This document shows, in pieces, positions 44,690-54,939 of a stretch of DNA of 64,000 nucleotides. A model generated the notes under the pieces. The model had not been told where the DNA came from and did no database searches. It worked only from the letters and a program-made list of their open reading frames with translations. A program made the translations under genes and the position numbers. Numbering within the stretch: position 1 is the first letter of the stretch; each line of letters begins with the position of its first letter. Source of the stretch: Bifidobacterium sp. N4G05 (GTDB lineage Bacteria > Actinomycetota > Actinomycetes > Actinomycetales > Bifidobacteriaceae); NCBI RefSeq assembly GCF_002742445.1, contig NZ_NJNQ01000006.1, forward strand, positions 62,001-126,000, given 5' to 3'.

Positions 44690-46807
44690 CTACGCGTCGA
44701 TCCAGCTGACGTTGCGTGCGTTGCGCTGGATGAATAGGCGGCGAGGTTCGACTTCGTCGCCCATGAGCATGGAGAAGGTTTCGTCGGCTGCGGCCGCGTC
44801 TTCGATCTGCACCTGCTTCAGAATGCGGTGGTCAGGATCCATGGTGGTTTCCCACAGTTCCTGGTAGCTCATTTCACCCAGACCCTTGTAACGCTGGATG
44901 CCCTCTCCCTTCGGCAGCTGACGGCCGGAAGCCTTGCCTTCGGCGAGCACGCGGTCGCGTTCGGCGTCGGTATAAACGAAGTCGTGCGCACCCTTGGTCC
45001 ACTTGAGTCGGTACAGCGGCGGCATGGCCACATACACGTAACCGGCGGTGATCATCGGGCGCATGTAACGGAAGAACAGCGTCAGATTCAGGGTTGCGAT
45101 ATGCGCGCCGTCCACATCGGCATCGGCCATGATGATGACCTTGTGGTAGCGGACTTTGTTCAGGTCGAAATCCTCGCCGTAACCGCCGCCGACCGCAGTG
45201 ATCAGCGATTCGATGGTTTCGGACTTCATCATGCGGTCAAGACTTGCACGCTCAGTGTTGAGGATTTTGCCTCGCAGCGGCAGAATGGCCTGCGTGATCG
45301 GGTTGCGTCCCTGAATTGCGGAGCCGCCTGCGGAGTCACCCTCCACGATGAACAGTTCGCACTCTTCAGGATTGTTGGACTGGCAATCCTTCAGTTTGTC
45401 TGGCATGCCCGCGGATTCGAAGATTGACTTACGGCGGGTATTCTCACGTGCCTTCTTGGCTGCAAGACGCGCACGGGAGGCTTCAATGGCCTTCTGGATG
45501 ATGTTCTTGGCTTCGCTGGGATGCGCATCGAACCAGTCGCCGAGCTTGTCGGTCATCACGCGCTGTACGAAGGTTTTCGCTTCGGAATTGCCGAGCTTGG
45601 TCTTGGTCTGGCCTTCGAATTGCGGGGTGGTGAGCTTCACCGACACCACTGCGGTCAGGCCTTCGCGCACGTCGTCGCCGGAAAGGTTCTCGTCCTTGTC
45701 TTTGAGGATGTTCTTTTCACGTGCGTAACGATTGACGAGCGAAGTCAGAGCCGCACGGAAGCCTTCTTCGTGGGTGCCGCCTTCGGTGGTTGAGATGGTG
45801 TTGGCGAAGGTGTGCACCGCTTCGGAGTATGCGGTGGTCCACTGCATGGCGATTTCCGCGGAAATGCCGATTTTCAGATCTTCCGCTTCGAAATCGATGA
45901 CATCCGGTTCGACCGGGGTTGCCTTGCGGGATTTCACCAAGTAATCGACGTAATCCTTGATGCCGTCGTTGTACTGGTAGGTGACTGCCTGATGCTTCGG
46001 TTCGGCATTGTCGTCACCGTCACCTGCGACTTCGTCTCCTGCCTGGTCAGGCTCGCGCAGATCGGTTAGGGACAGCTTCAGACCCTTGTTGAGGAACGCC
46101 ATCTGCTGGAAGCGGTTGCGCAGGGTTTCGAAATCGTAGGTGGTGGTTTCGAAGATCGCGCCGTCGGCCCAGAAGGTCACGGAAGTGCCGGTGGACTCGT
46201 CTTCACCCATCGGTTCACCCTTAACCAAACGTGAGGTCGGCTTCTGGTCGATGTAGGTCTGGGTCCAGTGGAAGCCCTGGCGGCGCACTTCGATGTCGAC
46301 GCGGGTCGACAACGCGTTCACCACGGAAATACCCACGCCGTGCAGACCGCCGGAGACCGCGTAGCCGCCGCCACCGAACTTGCCGCCTGCGTGCAGCTTG
46401 GTCATCACGGTTTCCACACCGGAAACACCTTCGCCCGGCACTTCGTCGACCGGAATGCCTCGTCCGTCATCGACCACGCGCACGCCGCCGTCCGGCAGAA
46501 TCGTCACTTCGATATGCGAGGCATAGCCCGCCAGCGCCTCGTCGACGGAGTTGTCGACGATTTCATACACTAGGTGGTGCAGGCCACGGGGGCCGGTGGA
46601 GCCGATGTACATACCCGGGCGGATTCGCACCGCCTCAAGGCCTTCCAACACTCTCAGATCGGACGCGTCGTAATGCTCCGGAGCCAAAGTGTCGTCGAGC
46701 TGCGCATCTTCGAGCTGATCGTTTTGGTTCCGATCTTCCTGCGTGTTTTCAGCTGATTCGTTCAGCGAATCCGCATCAAGGTCTACCACAGAGATTCCTT
46801 CCTGCAT
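44690..46807 (-). CDS. gyrB: DNA gyrase subunit B
   Basis: About 705 residues. GHKL ATPase (LVYEIVDNSVDEALAGY, DGRGIPVD, GGLHGVGISVVNALS) and TOPRIM domain (EGDSAGGSA, PLRGKILN, MADADVDGAHI). Start uncertain: ATG 46807 (used), TTG 46819, or GTG 46789, which has the best ribosome binding site (GGAAGGAATCTCT). The N-terminal 45 residues are an acidic extension before the conserved domain. Genes order recF-DUF721-gyrB-gyrA is the standard actinobacterial one. Confidence 0.95.
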   Translation of the reverse strand: MQEGISVVDLDADSLNESAENTQEDRNQNDQLEDAQLDDTLAPEHYDASDLRVLEGLEAVRIRPGMYIGSTGPRGLHHLVYEIVDNSVDEALAGYASHIEVTILPDGGVRVVDDGRGIPVDEVPGEGVSGVETVMTKLHAGGKFGGGGYAVSGGLHGVGISVVNALSTRVDIEVRRQGFHWTQTYIDQKPTSRLVKGEPMGEDESTGTSVTFWADGAIFETTTYDFETLRNRFQQMAFLNKGLKLSLTDLREPDQAGDEVAGDGDDNAEPKHQAVTYQYNDGIKDYVDYLVKSRKATPVEPDVIDFEAEDLKIGISAEIAMQWTTAYSEAVHTFANTISTTEGGTHEEGFRAALTSLVNRYAREKNILKDKDENLSGDDVREGLTAVVSVKLTTPQFEGQTKTKLGNSEAKTFVQRVMTDKLGDWFDAHPSEAKNIIQKAIEASRARLAAKKARENTRRKSIFESAGMPDKLKDCQSNNPEECELFIVEGDSAGGSAIQGRNPITQAILPLRGKILNTERASLDRMMKSETIESLITAVGGGYGEDFDLNKVRYHKVIIMADADVDGAHIATLNLTLFFRYMRPMITAGYVYVAMPPLYRLKWTKGAHDFVYTDAERDRVLAEGKASGRQLPKGEGIQRYKGLGEMSYQELWETTMDPDHRILKQVQIEDAAAADETFSMLMGDEVEPRRLFIQRNARNVSWIDA

Positions 46808-47077
46808 TTTTCCCGCCAATGAGGGTCATTCACGCAGGTGATACCACCTAGAACGCAAATAAAGGCCCCTTCTAGGCGTTTACATACACTGCTTGATATT
46901 CTACTCATGCAGGGGGACAGCACGCCAGAGGCATTTATCCTTGAAATTCAGCCGTTTACCCCTGTCTTTTACGTTCGGAAAAGTATCTTCCAACCCTCGC
47001 AAAGGTCATCTCCGGGACATATTCGACGAATGGCTGATCGCAAACCAACTATCACACCAATATCACGTGATATTTCG

Positions 47078-47563
47078 CTAATATCGGGTCCTTCTGGTCA
47101 TTCGCCCTCGGCTGAATCCCTGTTGCTGGGGGCCAGTGACGCGCACTTCGTTGATGGTCAGCCCCTCGAGTCTCCTGCGAATGGTGTCGGTCAGCAGCGG
47201 AATCATGTACGTCATGGTGGTGGTCCATGCGGGGCTGTCGCATCGGATCGTCAGAATGCCGTCGCGCAGGTCGACGGGGTAGGAGTGGCGCGCGTTTTCT
47301 TCACCGACCACCTGATCCCAATGATTCTGCATCTGCGCGATTTTCAAATGCGGCGTCCACGAACCTTGCGTTGCGATCACGTTGAAGATATTGCCGACCG
47401 TCTGCGGGTCGCGTCCGGGTTTGCCGAAATTCTCCCATGCCTGCCGCGCACGTTCCTCACGTTCCTTGTAACGTCCGGCGCGTTTGCTGATGCGTTCGAA
47501 CACTTCGGCGGGCAACTTGCGTTGGTCGAGATGCAATGTTTCGCAGATTGGAGGGTTAGGCAT
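47078..47563 (-). CDS. DUF721 (DciA-like) protein
   Basis: 161 residues; DUF721 domain in the C-terminal half (VGEENARHSYPVDLRDGILTIRCDSPAW in part) after a charged helical N-terminus. DciA proteins with this domain load the replicative helicase in bacteria lacking DnaC/DnaI, which fits the origin location. Its start overlaps the recF stop by one base, so the two are coupled. Confidence 0.85.
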   Translation of the reverse strand: MPNPPICETLHLDQRKLPAEVFERISKRAGRYKEREERARQAWENFGKPGRDPQTVGNIFNVIATQGSWTPHLKIAQMQNHWDQVVGEENARHSYPVDLRDGILTIRCDSPAWTTTMTYMIPLLTDTIRRRLEGLTINEVRVTGPQQQGFSRGRMTRRTRY

Positions 47564-48765
47564 CAGCGGTCACCCTCCCTTCCTGCCGCAAGCTGCGCCA
47601 TCATCGCCACCAAATCGTTATCGCCGCCATCTTGCAATTGCCGACGCAACGCGGCCACGTCAATCACATGCGCGTGCACGGCGTCCGTTTGCGGAATGTC
47701 GCTTGCCGCGGCGACGGTGATCAGCACTTGATCCTGCCGCATCGCAAAATCGAGGATCTGCCCACGGCGGGATTCGTCAAGCTGTGCGAACACATCGTCG
47801 AGAATCACGATCGGCTTGCTTTCGAATTGTGCGGAAACCGCTTCATATAGCGCCATTTTCAACGCCAAAGCCATGGTCCACATCTCGCCGTTGGACGCGA
47901 ATTCACGGGCGGGCATGTCGTTAAGCAGCAAGGTCAGATCATCGCGATGCGGGCCGATCAGATTCTGCCCGCGTGCCACTTCTCCCGGGTAGATGCGTTG
48001 GAAATGACGGCTGATTTCCGCGCCCGGATCGTCGAACAGCATCACTTCGTCGAAGGATGGCTCGTATGCGAGCGCCGCCCGCTCACCGTCGCCTGCCAAA
48101 GATGCGTAGATTCGCGCGAAAGGCTCCCCTAAGCGTGTGATTACATCGTTGCGTTCCCGTGTCAATCTCATGCCGAGATCGATGAATTGTCCTGTCCAGA
48201 TTTCCAACCCGCTTAAAACCGTCTGCTGGCTGTATTGCAGATCGGTATTCGTGCCGTCGCCGAGTTGTTTGAGCAGTGCCGTGCGTTGTTTCGCCACGTG
48301 TGTGAATTGTTGCAGCAGCTGCGCGTAGTGGGGGAGTAGCAGGGAAGCGGCCTGGTTGATGAAGTTGCGTCGGGTTGCTGGGTCGCCTGCTACCAAACGC
48401 TGATCTTCGGGGGTAAAGGAAACGGAGGGCGTGCGCCCGATGAGATCGCGCATGTATTGCGATTTTCCGCCATCGATTCGCGCCCGATTCGCACCTCGCG
48501 CCACGATGGTCGCTTCGTAGGTGTGTTGCGTTTCGTCATCTTCCACATTGGCTCGGATGGTGGCCGAAGCGCACCCTTTTTCGATTAGCGGCAATGATGA
48601 TGACGTGCGATGGCTTGATCCTGTGGAAAGCACTTCGACGGCTTCCACAATATTGGTTTTGCCGAGTCCGTTGGCTCCTTGCAGAATGTTGATTCCCGGT
48701 TCGAAGTCGAGCACGCAATGTTCCCAAGAACGGTAGTGGTCGAGCGCTAGGCGGGAAATATACAT
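47563..48765 (-). CDS. recF: DNA replication and repair protein RecF
   Basis: 400 residues. SMC/ABC-type ATPase with Walker A GANGLGKTNIVEA near residue 30, DLTLLLNDMPAREFASNGE-type signature and Walker B IVILDDVFAQLD near 320. Assists loading of RecA at gaps. Preceded by dnaN and overlapping DUF721. Length is typical. Confidence 0.95.
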   Translation of the reverse strand: MYISRLALDHYRSWEHCVLDFEPGINILQGANGLGKTNIVEAVEVLSTGSSHRTSSSLPLIEKGCASATIRANVEDDETQHTYEATIVARGANRARIDGGKSQYMRDLIGRTPSVSFTPEDQRLVAGDPATRRNFINQAASLLLPHYAQLLQQFTHVAKQRTALLKQLGDGTNTDLQYSQQTVLSGLEIWTGQFIDLGMRLTRERNDVITRLGEPFARIYASLAGDGERAALAYEPSFDEVMLFDDPGAEISRHFQRIYPGEVARGQNLIGPHRDDLTLLLNDMPAREFASNGEMWTMALALKMALYEAVSAQFESKPIVILDDVFAQLDESRRGQILDFAMRQDQVLITVAAASDIPQTDAVHAHVIDVAALRRQLQDGGDNDLVAMMAQLAAGREGDR

Positions 48766-48930
48766 TCACAATCCTTGAGAATAAAGCAAATTTCTTACGT
48801 GGACAATCGCAATTATTTACGAATATGATTGCTTATGCAATATTCATATAAACGGGCTGAACCGGCAGTAATAGCCATGTTCAGCCCTATTTTTGCGATG
48901 CACCCACGTTTTGTGCGGAGCGGTTTATGT

Positions 48931-50055
48931 TTAGCTGTTGAAACGCATGGGCACAAGCAGGTAACGGTAGTCCATGGATTCCTCGGAATCCGACTCCTGC
49001 TGGCCGTTGAATTCCACAGGCTTGACAGCGGTGGTCATCTTCATGCGCACGAACGGTTCCGCAATGGCGCTCAGGCCTTCGATCAGGTAGGTCGGGTTGA
49101 AGGCCACGGTGATGTCTTCTCCATCCATGTCGATGTCGAGGATTTCCTTGGCTTGGGCTTCGTCCGCGGTTCCTGCGGTCAACGTGAGTTCCTGGCTGGT
49201 GAAGGCCATGCGGATCGGTGCGTTGCGCTCGGCGACGAGAGAGACGCGCTTGATGGCACTAATGAGATCCTGCTTGTTGATGACCGCATGAATCGGGTAT
49301 TCGTCGGCATACAGGCGGTCGACCGCGGGGAATTCGCCGTCGATCAGCTGCGAGGTAGACAAGCGTCCGGCGTTCTCGAAGCCCAGCAGCGACGGATTCT
49401 CCGTGTCGAAGTCCACAACGATGTTCTGGTGCTCATCCAGAGAGCGTGCCACGTCGCGCAGCAGTGCGCCGCGAACGAGTGCGGTGGTGTTTGTGTCCGG
49501 GTTTTCCGGCGTCCACGTAAAGCTCGAACGAGACAGACGGAAACGGTCGGTGGAGCTCATGATCACCTTGTCGCCTTGGAACTGCACGCGGATGCCGGTG
49601 AGTACGGGGCGATTCTCCTCGCGGGAAACGGCAACGGACGCCTGGGTGACGGCCTGGGTAAAGGTTTGCGCGTCCACTTGGCCCAGTTTGGCCGGAATTA
49701 CCGGAAGATCCGGATATTCGGCATCTGGCATGAGCTGCATGGTGAAAGTGGACTTGCCGGAGGTGATGGTCATGGTCGATCCATCGGTGGAAAGATAGGT
49801 TTTCGCAGCAGGAAGCGACTTGGTGATATCCGCCAGCAGCTTGCCGAGCACCAAAACGGATCCGGCTTCATCGATGCCTGCTTCAATGTGGTGGCGGGCG
49901 GAAATGGCGTAATTGAAGGCGGAAAGCTGGAGAGTGCCGTCGATGGCCTCCAAACGGACGCCTGCCAAAATGGGGGATGCAGGACGAGCGTCGATCACGC
50001 GGGTGGTCCAGGCTACTGCGTCGGCCAGCGCTTGGGAATTGACTTCAACTTTCAT
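48931..50055 (-). CDS. dnaN: DNA polymerase III beta clamp
   Basis: 374 residues from ATG 50055 (GAGGAAATTAGCC upstream); a start at 50091 is less supported. Sliding clamp with three repeated beta domains; MKVEVNSQALADAVAW start and the C-terminal YLLVPMRFNS in part are family features. Lies downstream of the putative oriC and dnaA on the same strand, 165 bases from recF. Confidence 0.96.
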   Translation of the reverse strand: MKVEVNSQALADAVAWTTRVIDARPASPILAGVRLEAIDGTLQLSAFNYAISARHHIEAGIDEAGSVLVLGKLLADITKSLPAAKTYLSTDGSTMTITSGKSTFTMQLMPDAEYPDLPVIPAKLGQVDAQTFTQAVTQASVAVSREENRPVLTGIRVQFQGDKVIMSSTDRFRLSRSSFTWTPENPDTNTTALVRGALLRDVARSLDEHQNIVVDFDTENPSLLGFENAGRLSTSQLIDGEFPAVDRLYADEYPIHAVINKQDLISAIKRVSLVAERNAPIRMAFTSQELTLTAGTADEAQAKEILDIDMDGEDITVAFNPTYLIEGLSAIAEPFVRMKMTTAVKPVEFNGQQESDSEESMDYRYLLVPMRFNS

Positions 50056-50611
50056 GGCTAATTTCCTCGTTTCATTCGGTCCATAAGTCATTTTAGCGAG
50101 CTGTCAGAGTTTTGACGAAGCGTGGGGAATTCCCCACTTATGGTGACGATGATGATTTTCTTATAACAATCTATATTCGTCATAATAAGGCCTGTGGATA
50201 ATGTGGGTAAGTGCACGGATCCCACATTTTGCAAGGGCTCAATGCACCTCACTCCCTGTGGATAACTTTTGAATGGAGTGTGGACAAATCAATGGGTTAT
50301 CCACAGGGTCGGAGATTCGAAAAAGTTATCCACAAAAGCCTGTGTATAGTCCACAACTCATCCACCGCCAATTTTTGCGTTTCCAACGGCTTTTCCACCG
50401 AGAAATCCCTAATTTGTGTATAACTATGTGGATAACTTCAATAAAAATCTTCCACAGCCCGGCGTGTCAGCCCGGTCGGTAAAGTAGCTGGTAAAGGTTT
50501 TACTAATATTCATACTTAGAGCCTGAAATGCGCCTAAAAAGGCGGAAAACGCCAAAATCGTTTTTGAGGCGTCCAAAAACACACGTAAACGCGCGAGGTC
50601 GCGGAAAAACG
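50056..50611. other. oriC: oriC-type intergenic region, dnaA-dnaN
   Basis: Five perfect DnaA boxes: TGTGGATAA at 50193, 50257, 50427 and TTATCCACA at 50297, 50326, with near boxes (TGTGTATAG 50341, TGTGTATAA near 50415). An AT-rich stretch TTTTCTTATAACAATCTAT (about 50157-50175) is a candidate unwinding element. Position between dnaA and dnaN is the usual origin site in Actinobacteria. Confidence 0.85.
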
Positions 50612-52087
50612 CTATTTCTCGCCGGAACGCTGCTTGAGCTGCAGCGTCAACTCCGTCACATAGTTGTAGATTTCCTGCTTTTCCTGCATTTCATCGCTGA
50701 TACGGGTGTAGGCGTGCATCACCGTGGTGTGGTCCTTGCCTCCAAACACCTGGCCGATGTCGTTCAGACTCATGCTGGTGAGTTCACGCACCAAATACAT
50801 GGCGATCTGGCGGGCCAGCGCGATTTTCTTCGTGCGAGAACGGCCGACGATGTCATCGAACGTGATGTAGAAGTATTTCGCCACCTGGGTGATGATGTCG
50901 GTGGGCTTGATTTCCACATCGGTCGCGAAGAAGTCCTGCAGAGTATGCTCCGCCAGCGCGCGAGTCACCGGCTGTCCGCTCAGGGAAGCCATGGCAGTCA
51001 CGCGGTTCAGTGCGCCTTCCAGCTCGCGGATGTTCTCGGTGAAACGTTCCGCAATAAGGTTGAGCACGTCGTCCTGAACGTTGGACCCATGGGCGATCAT
51101 GCGCAGAATGGCGATTCGCGTCTCCAGATCCGGCGGCTTGACGTCAACGGTCAGGCCGGATTCGAAGCGGGAGATCAGGCGTTCGTTGAAGCCCTGCAGA
51201 TCCTTCGGAGGCACATCGGATGCGATCACAATGCGCTTGTTCGCCTGGTGCAGGGTATTGAACGTATGGAAGAACTGTTCAAGTGTCGCGTCCTTGCCGC
51301 TGAGGAATTGAATATCGTCGATCAGCAGCACGTCGACTTCACGGTAGCGACGGTTGAATTCCTTGATTTGGCCGGAATTCTGGTTGGTGTCGCCCAATGC
51401 TTCGATGAATTCGTTGGTGAATTCCTCGCTGGTCACATAACGGACCTTCAGTGAGGGATCCTTGACCAGCGCGTAGTTGCCGATGGCGTTCAGCAAGTGG
51501 GTTTTGCCCAGGCCGGAGCCGCCATAGATACACAGCGGGTTGAAATCATGGCCGGAACCTTCCGCGACGGCCAATGCGACGGTGCGCGCGAAACGGTTGG
51601 AATCGCCAGGAACGAAGGTGTCGAAGGTGGCGTTTTTGTTCAGGTGGGTCTTAGGATCCAGCAAAGGCCTGTTCTGGCCTCGTTGGAAGGTGTTGGGGCG
51701 TTCCGGAGGCATGACGACCGGAATGGGAAGCTGGCCCTGCGTGGTTTCCTCAACATGAGGCGCGGGGGTAAAATGGGGGTATTCCTCTACGGCCGGCTGG
51801 GCGGGTTCCTTCTTTTCTACGATCTTGAATGCGGGGAAAATATCCTGTTCGGCGGCCTCGCGCAACGCCTTCAGCAAGGGTTGGCTCAATTCGTTCTGCA
51901 ACGTCTGCTGCGCGGCCGCGCTGGGCACGCACAACACGATGGTGGGACCCCACATGCCTTCCGGAAAAACATTTTCCAGCCAGCTTTTGTCACGTACGGA
52001 AAGCGCGGGATTCTGGTGCAGCAACGCCAGCGCGTCGGACCATACTCCGCGAGCCTGATCGAGAGGATCGGTTGTCGTATCGGCCAC
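50612..52087 (-). CDS. dnaA: Chromosomal replication initiator DnaA
   Basis: 491 residues. Domain I at the N-terminus, linker about 90-150, AAA+ domain (GGSGLGKTHLLNAIGNY, Walker B DVLLIDDIQFL) and DNA-binding domain IV with the helix-turn-helix signature IGQVFGGKDHTTVMHAYTRI. Binds the TTATCCACA boxes listed here and recruits the helicase. Divergent from rpmH with a 318-base spacer that also has DnaA boxes, consistent with autoregulation (family knowledge). Confidence 0.97.
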   Translation of the reverse strand: MADTTTDPLDQARGVWSDALALLHQNPALSVRDKSWLENVFPEGMWGPTIVLCVPSAAAQQTLQNELSQPLLKALREAAEQDIFPAFKIVEKKEPAQPAVEEYPHFTPAPHVEETTQGQLPIPVVMPPERPNTFQRGQNRPLLDPKTHLNKNATFDTFVPGDSNRFARTVALAVAEGSGHDFNPLCIYGGSGLGKTHLLNAIGNYALVKDPSLKVRYVTSEEFTNEFIEALGDTNQNSGQIKEFNRRYREVDVLLIDDIQFLSGKDATLEQFFHTFNTLHQANKRIVIASDVPPKDLQGFNERLISRFESGLTVDVKPPDLETRIAILRMIAHGSNVQDDVLNLIAERFTENIRELEGALNRVTAMASLSGQPVTRALAEHTLQDFFATDVEIKPTDIITQVAKYFYITFDDIVGRSRTKKIALARQIAMYLVRELTSMSLNDIGQVFGGKDHTTVMHAYTRISDEMQEKQEIYNYVTELTLQLKQRSGEK

Positions 52088-52405
52088 GGATTCCCCTTTC
52101 TCGACAGACTTCTACCAGTAGTGCAACTGTTTATTTGTACTCTCTTTTCCCCGAGTTATCCACCGGTAAGCGTGTTGAAATAATTGAATTGTGAATAACA
52201 GTGATGTAGTTTGTGGATAACTTTTGTGGGGAGTTTGGCGATATACCAACGTTTTTTGTGGATTGTTTTGTGGGGAGAGTCCCCATGAAAATGTGAAGGA
52301 ATTAGCGGAGGCAGTTACTCTGTTCAGGGGTCAGAGTAATTTGGTAGAGCTTGACTCATGAGGAGCCGTGCCTTGGCATGGCTAAAAACACCGGGAGCAT
52401 TAATT
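52088..52405. other. dnaA-rpmH intergenic region
   Basis: One perfect DnaA box TGTGGATAA (52212), plus near boxes TTATCCACC (52156) and TGTGGATTG (about 52257). Divergent promoters for dnaA and rpmH are expected here. Confidence 0.75.
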
Positions 52406-52540
52406 ATGAAGAGGACATTCCAGCCGAACAACCGCCGTCGCCACATGAAGCACGGTTTCCGTCAGCGCATGCGCACCCGCGCAGGCCGCGCTCTGATTAA
52501 CCGTCGCCGCGCCAAGGGCCGCAAGTCCCTCGCTGCCTGA
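52406..52540 (+). CDS. rpmH: 50S ribosomal protein L34
   Basis: 44 residues, [20 protein letters not shown] in part, ending KGRKSLAA; the frame continues upstream but ATG 52406 is the conserved start. First gene rightward of the origin, followed by rnpA. Confidence 0.97.
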   Translation: MKRTFQPNNRRRHMKHGFRQRMRTRAGRALINRRRAKGRKSLAA

Positions 52541-52557
52541 TTTAACGGCATAGAGCG

Positions 52558-52920
52558 GTGGAACGGCTGAAAAGCCATCGCGATTTTGTCGCGGTGCTCA
52601 AACGCCGTCGTAGGGTATCGCGAGAAGACATCGTCGTGCATTATTTGATGCACGACGATGCCATTATTGACGATTCTGCGACGAAGCGGGGCCGACGTGT
52701 CGGTTTGGCCGTTTCCAAGGCTGTCGGCAACGCAGTAACGCGTAATGCCGTTAAACGTCGTTTCCGCGTGCTTGCACGAAAGTACGAATCTGCCTTACCT
52801 GAATCCTGCGATATCGTGTTGCGTGCAAAGCCAAGTGCTGCACATGCTGATTTTCTATCGTTGGAACAGCAGATCGTAGCATGTTTTGAAGCGGTGAATC
52901 GTAAGGCCGTGCGTCAGTAA
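52558..52920 (+). CDS. rnpA: Ribonuclease P protein component
   Basis: 120 residues, GTG start. RnpA motifs: RFRVLARKY region with NAVKRRFR (RNR-type motif) and basic N-terminus. Cofactor of the RNase P RNA in 5' tRNA processing. Stop overlaps the yidD start (TAATG). Confidence 0.95.
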   Translation: MERLKSHRDFVAVLKRRRRVSREDIVVHYLMHDDAIIDDSATKRGRRVGLAVSKAVGNAVTRNAVKRRFRVLARKYESALPESCDIVLRAKPSAAHADFLSLEQQIVACFEAVNRKAVRQ

Positions 52921-53240
52921 TGAACGCCGGTCGTGACGGAAATTGGATGATTCGCGCCATTCGCTGGTACCAACGTCATATTTCCGCAAATACCGCACCC
53001 TGCTGCAGATATTATCCAAGTTGTTCCAATTATGCGATTCAGGCGATTGATAGATTTGGCTGCCTGAAGGGCGGTCTTCTTGCATTATTGCGCATTCTGC
53101 GTTGCAGGCCGTGGAGCCGAGGCGGAATTGATGATGTTCCGCAGCTCTATTCCATTTTTTATAGATTTTCGTGGTCGAAGGCACATGAGGAGCCTCGACT
53201 CACACCTCTGGCCGTAAACGATAAGGAGAATGGCCTGTAA
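52920..53240 (+). CDS. yidD: Membrane protein insertion efficiency factor YidD
   Basis: 106 residues; the conserved core is RWYQRHISANTAPCCRYYPSCSNYAIQAI in part with three Cys, and GGLLALLRILRCRPWSRGGIDDVP in part. Small amphipathic membrane-associated partner of YidC. Overlaps rnpA and yidC by one base each, so translation is coupled. Confidence 0.94.
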   Translation: MNAGRDGNWMIRAIRWYQRHISANTAPCCRYYPSCSNYAIQAIDRFGCLKGGLLALLRILRCRPWSRGGIDDVPQLYSIFYRFSWSKAHEEPRLTPLAVNDKENGL

Positions 53241-54259
53241 TGGGTAATCAAACTCAATTCCTCCTCGATAGCGGTTTCTGGGGCTGGCTTTACAAGCTCC
53301 TGTACCCTGTTGAGTGGCTCATGACTCAGATCATGTCCCTGTTCCACAAGTTCCTGGTCATGCTGGGTATGAATCCGGTTGGTTTCTCTTGGGTCATGTC
53401 CATCGTGTTCTTGGTACTGGTGGTTCAGGCGTGTATTTTCCCGCTGTTCTACAAGACTATGAAGTCGATGCGCAAGATGCAGGAAATCCAGCCTAAGATG
53501 ATGCGCATCCAGAACAAGTACAAGAACAAGACCGATCAGGCCAGCAAAGAAGCGATGCAGCGCGAAATGATGAAGCTGTATCAGGACAACGATGCGAACC
53601 CGATGGGCTCCTGCCTGCCTATGCTGATCCAGGGTCCGGTCTTCATGTGCATGTTCTACACGCTGTCGGCCATTCCATACATTGCTCGCGGCACGTTCCG
53701 TAACGGTGGCACGCTCGGCGCCTTCGACATCCCGACCGCGAAGGAATTCACTTCGACCACCGTGTTCGGTGTGAACGTGGCTGACAACTTCACTACCGCG
53801 GCACCTGCCGGCAAGGTTGTGATCGGCATCTTCGTGGCGTTGATGTGCTTCTGCCTGTGGCTCATGCAGTACAACAGCATGAAGCGCAATATGGCACAGA
53901 ACGGTCCGCAGAACAAGCAGACCGAAATGATGCAGAAGATGATGCTGTGGATGTTCCCGATCATGTACATCTTCTCCGGTGTAGCCATGCCATTCGCTGT
54001 GCTCGTGTATTGGCTCACCAACAACATCTGCAACCTGCTGCGTTCCGTCTGGCAGATCCACTTCTTCCCAACTCCGGGATCCCCGGCAGCTGAGGAGAAG
54101 GAGAAGCGTGACCACAAGCACGAGAACGAGCGCCGTGCCAAGGCCGGTCTTCCGTCCCTCGAGGAGGAGGAGCTGGAGAAGGCCCGCAAGGCTGCGGAAA
54201 GTCGCGAAAAGAACGGCTACCAGCGTCATCAGCCGAGCCGTAAAAAGAAAAAGAAGTGA
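53240..54259 (+). CDS. yidC: Membrane protein insertase YidC/OxaA
   Basis: 339 residues; five membrane segments, no large periplasmic P1 domain, as in Gram-positives. The 60KD_IMP domain (about 50-275) contains the conserved GSCLPMLIQGPVFMCMF in part, and the C-terminus is a long Lys/Arg/Glu tail (about 280-339) for ribosome contact. Inserts proteins with or without SecYEG. Confidence 0.95.
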   Translation: MGNQTQFLLDSGFWGWLYKLLYPVEWLMTQIMSLFHKFLVMLGMNPVGFSWVMSIVFLVLVVQACIFPLFYKTMKSMRKMQEIQPKMMRIQNKYKNKTDQASKEAMQREMMKLYQDNDANPMGSCLPMLIQGPVFMCMFYTLSAIPYIARGTFRNGGTLGAFDIPTAKEFTSTTVFGVNVADNFTTAAPAGKVVIGIFVALMCFCLWLMQYNSMKRNMAQNGPQNKQTEMMQKMMLWMFPIMYIFSGVAMPFAVLVYWLTNNICNLLRSVWQIHFFPTPGSPAAEEKEKRDHKHENERRAKAGLPSLEEEELEKARKAAESREKNGYQRHQPSRKKKKK

Positions 54260-54267
54260 GTAAGAGT

Positions 54268-54299
54268 GTGTCCCGTGTTTCACGTGAAACGCGGGACAC
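54268..54299 (+). terminator. Palindrome after yidC containing a parS-like site
   Basis: GTGTCCCG (54268-54275) and CGGGACAC (54292-54299) flank TGTTTCACGTGAAACG; may act both as terminator and as ParB site. Confidence 0.6.
54276..54291. promoter_or_regulatory. parS-like site 1
   Basis: TGTTTCACGTGAAACG: 15 of 16 bases match the canonical TGTTTCACGTGAAACA. Lies within the yidC-jag spacer. Confidence 0.93.
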
Positions 54300-54403
54300 A
54301 CCACTTTTATCAGCGTTTATTGTCGACGTGGTAAACAGTAATTAGACTTTACATAGCAAGACTTTTTAGTAATAGAAACCCCGCTCAAAGGAGTACAACC
54401 ACC

Positions 54404-54931
54404 ATGGCGCAAGATGAGGAAAAGACCATCGATCAGCTCAATGAGGAAGCTGATATCGCTGCCGATTATCTTGAAGGACTGCTCGATATCGTTGATTACG
54501 AAGGTGATATCGAAATGGGCGTGCGCAACAATCGTCCTACCGTGCAAATCGTCGCTGATGATGATACGGATATCAAGCATCTCATCGGACGCAACGGCGA
54601 GGTCGTCGACGCATTGCAGCAGCTGACGCGACTTGCCGTGCAGCAGAAGACCGGCGAACGTTCCCATCTCATTGTGGACGTCGACGGCTATCTAAAGCGC
54701 AAGCGTCAGCGTCTGCATGACATCGCGCTGGACGCCATCGACGAGGTGCACGAGACCGGAGAGCCGGTCGACCTGAAGCCGATGAATTCCTTCGAGCGTA
54801 AGATCGTGCATGACGTGGTGCGTGAGGAAGGCATGAAGTCCCGTTCCCACGGCGAGGAGCCACATCGTTACGTTACGGTGTATCTCAAGGCTTCCGCCGC
54901 CGAGGAAACCGAAGACGAGGATGAGGCCTGA
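54404..54931 (+). CDS. jag: Jag/KhpB-type RNA-binding protein (KH and R3H)
   Basis: 175 residues with KH-type (about 45-100, HLIGRNGEVVDALQQLTRL in part) and R3H (about 115-165, MNSFERKIVHDVV, SHGEEPHRYVTV) domains. RNA chaperone or regulator, a partner of KhpA in other bacteria. ATG 54404 follows AAAGGAG. Between yidC and rsmG. Confidence 0.92.
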   Translation: MAQDEEKTIDQLNEEADIAADYLEGLLDIVDYEGDIEMGVRNNRPTVQIVADDDTDIKHLIGRNGEVVDALQQLTRLAVQQKTGERSHLIVDVDGYLKRKRQRLHDIALDAIDEVHETGEPVDLKPMNSFERKIVHDVVREEGMKSRSHGEEPHRYVTVYLKASAAEETEDEDEA

Positions 54932-54939
54932 GTTCGGCT

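Noticed and set aside
53159-54304. 381-codon minus-strand frame opposite yidC
   Set aside because: His/Leu-rich shadow of yidC, no binding site.
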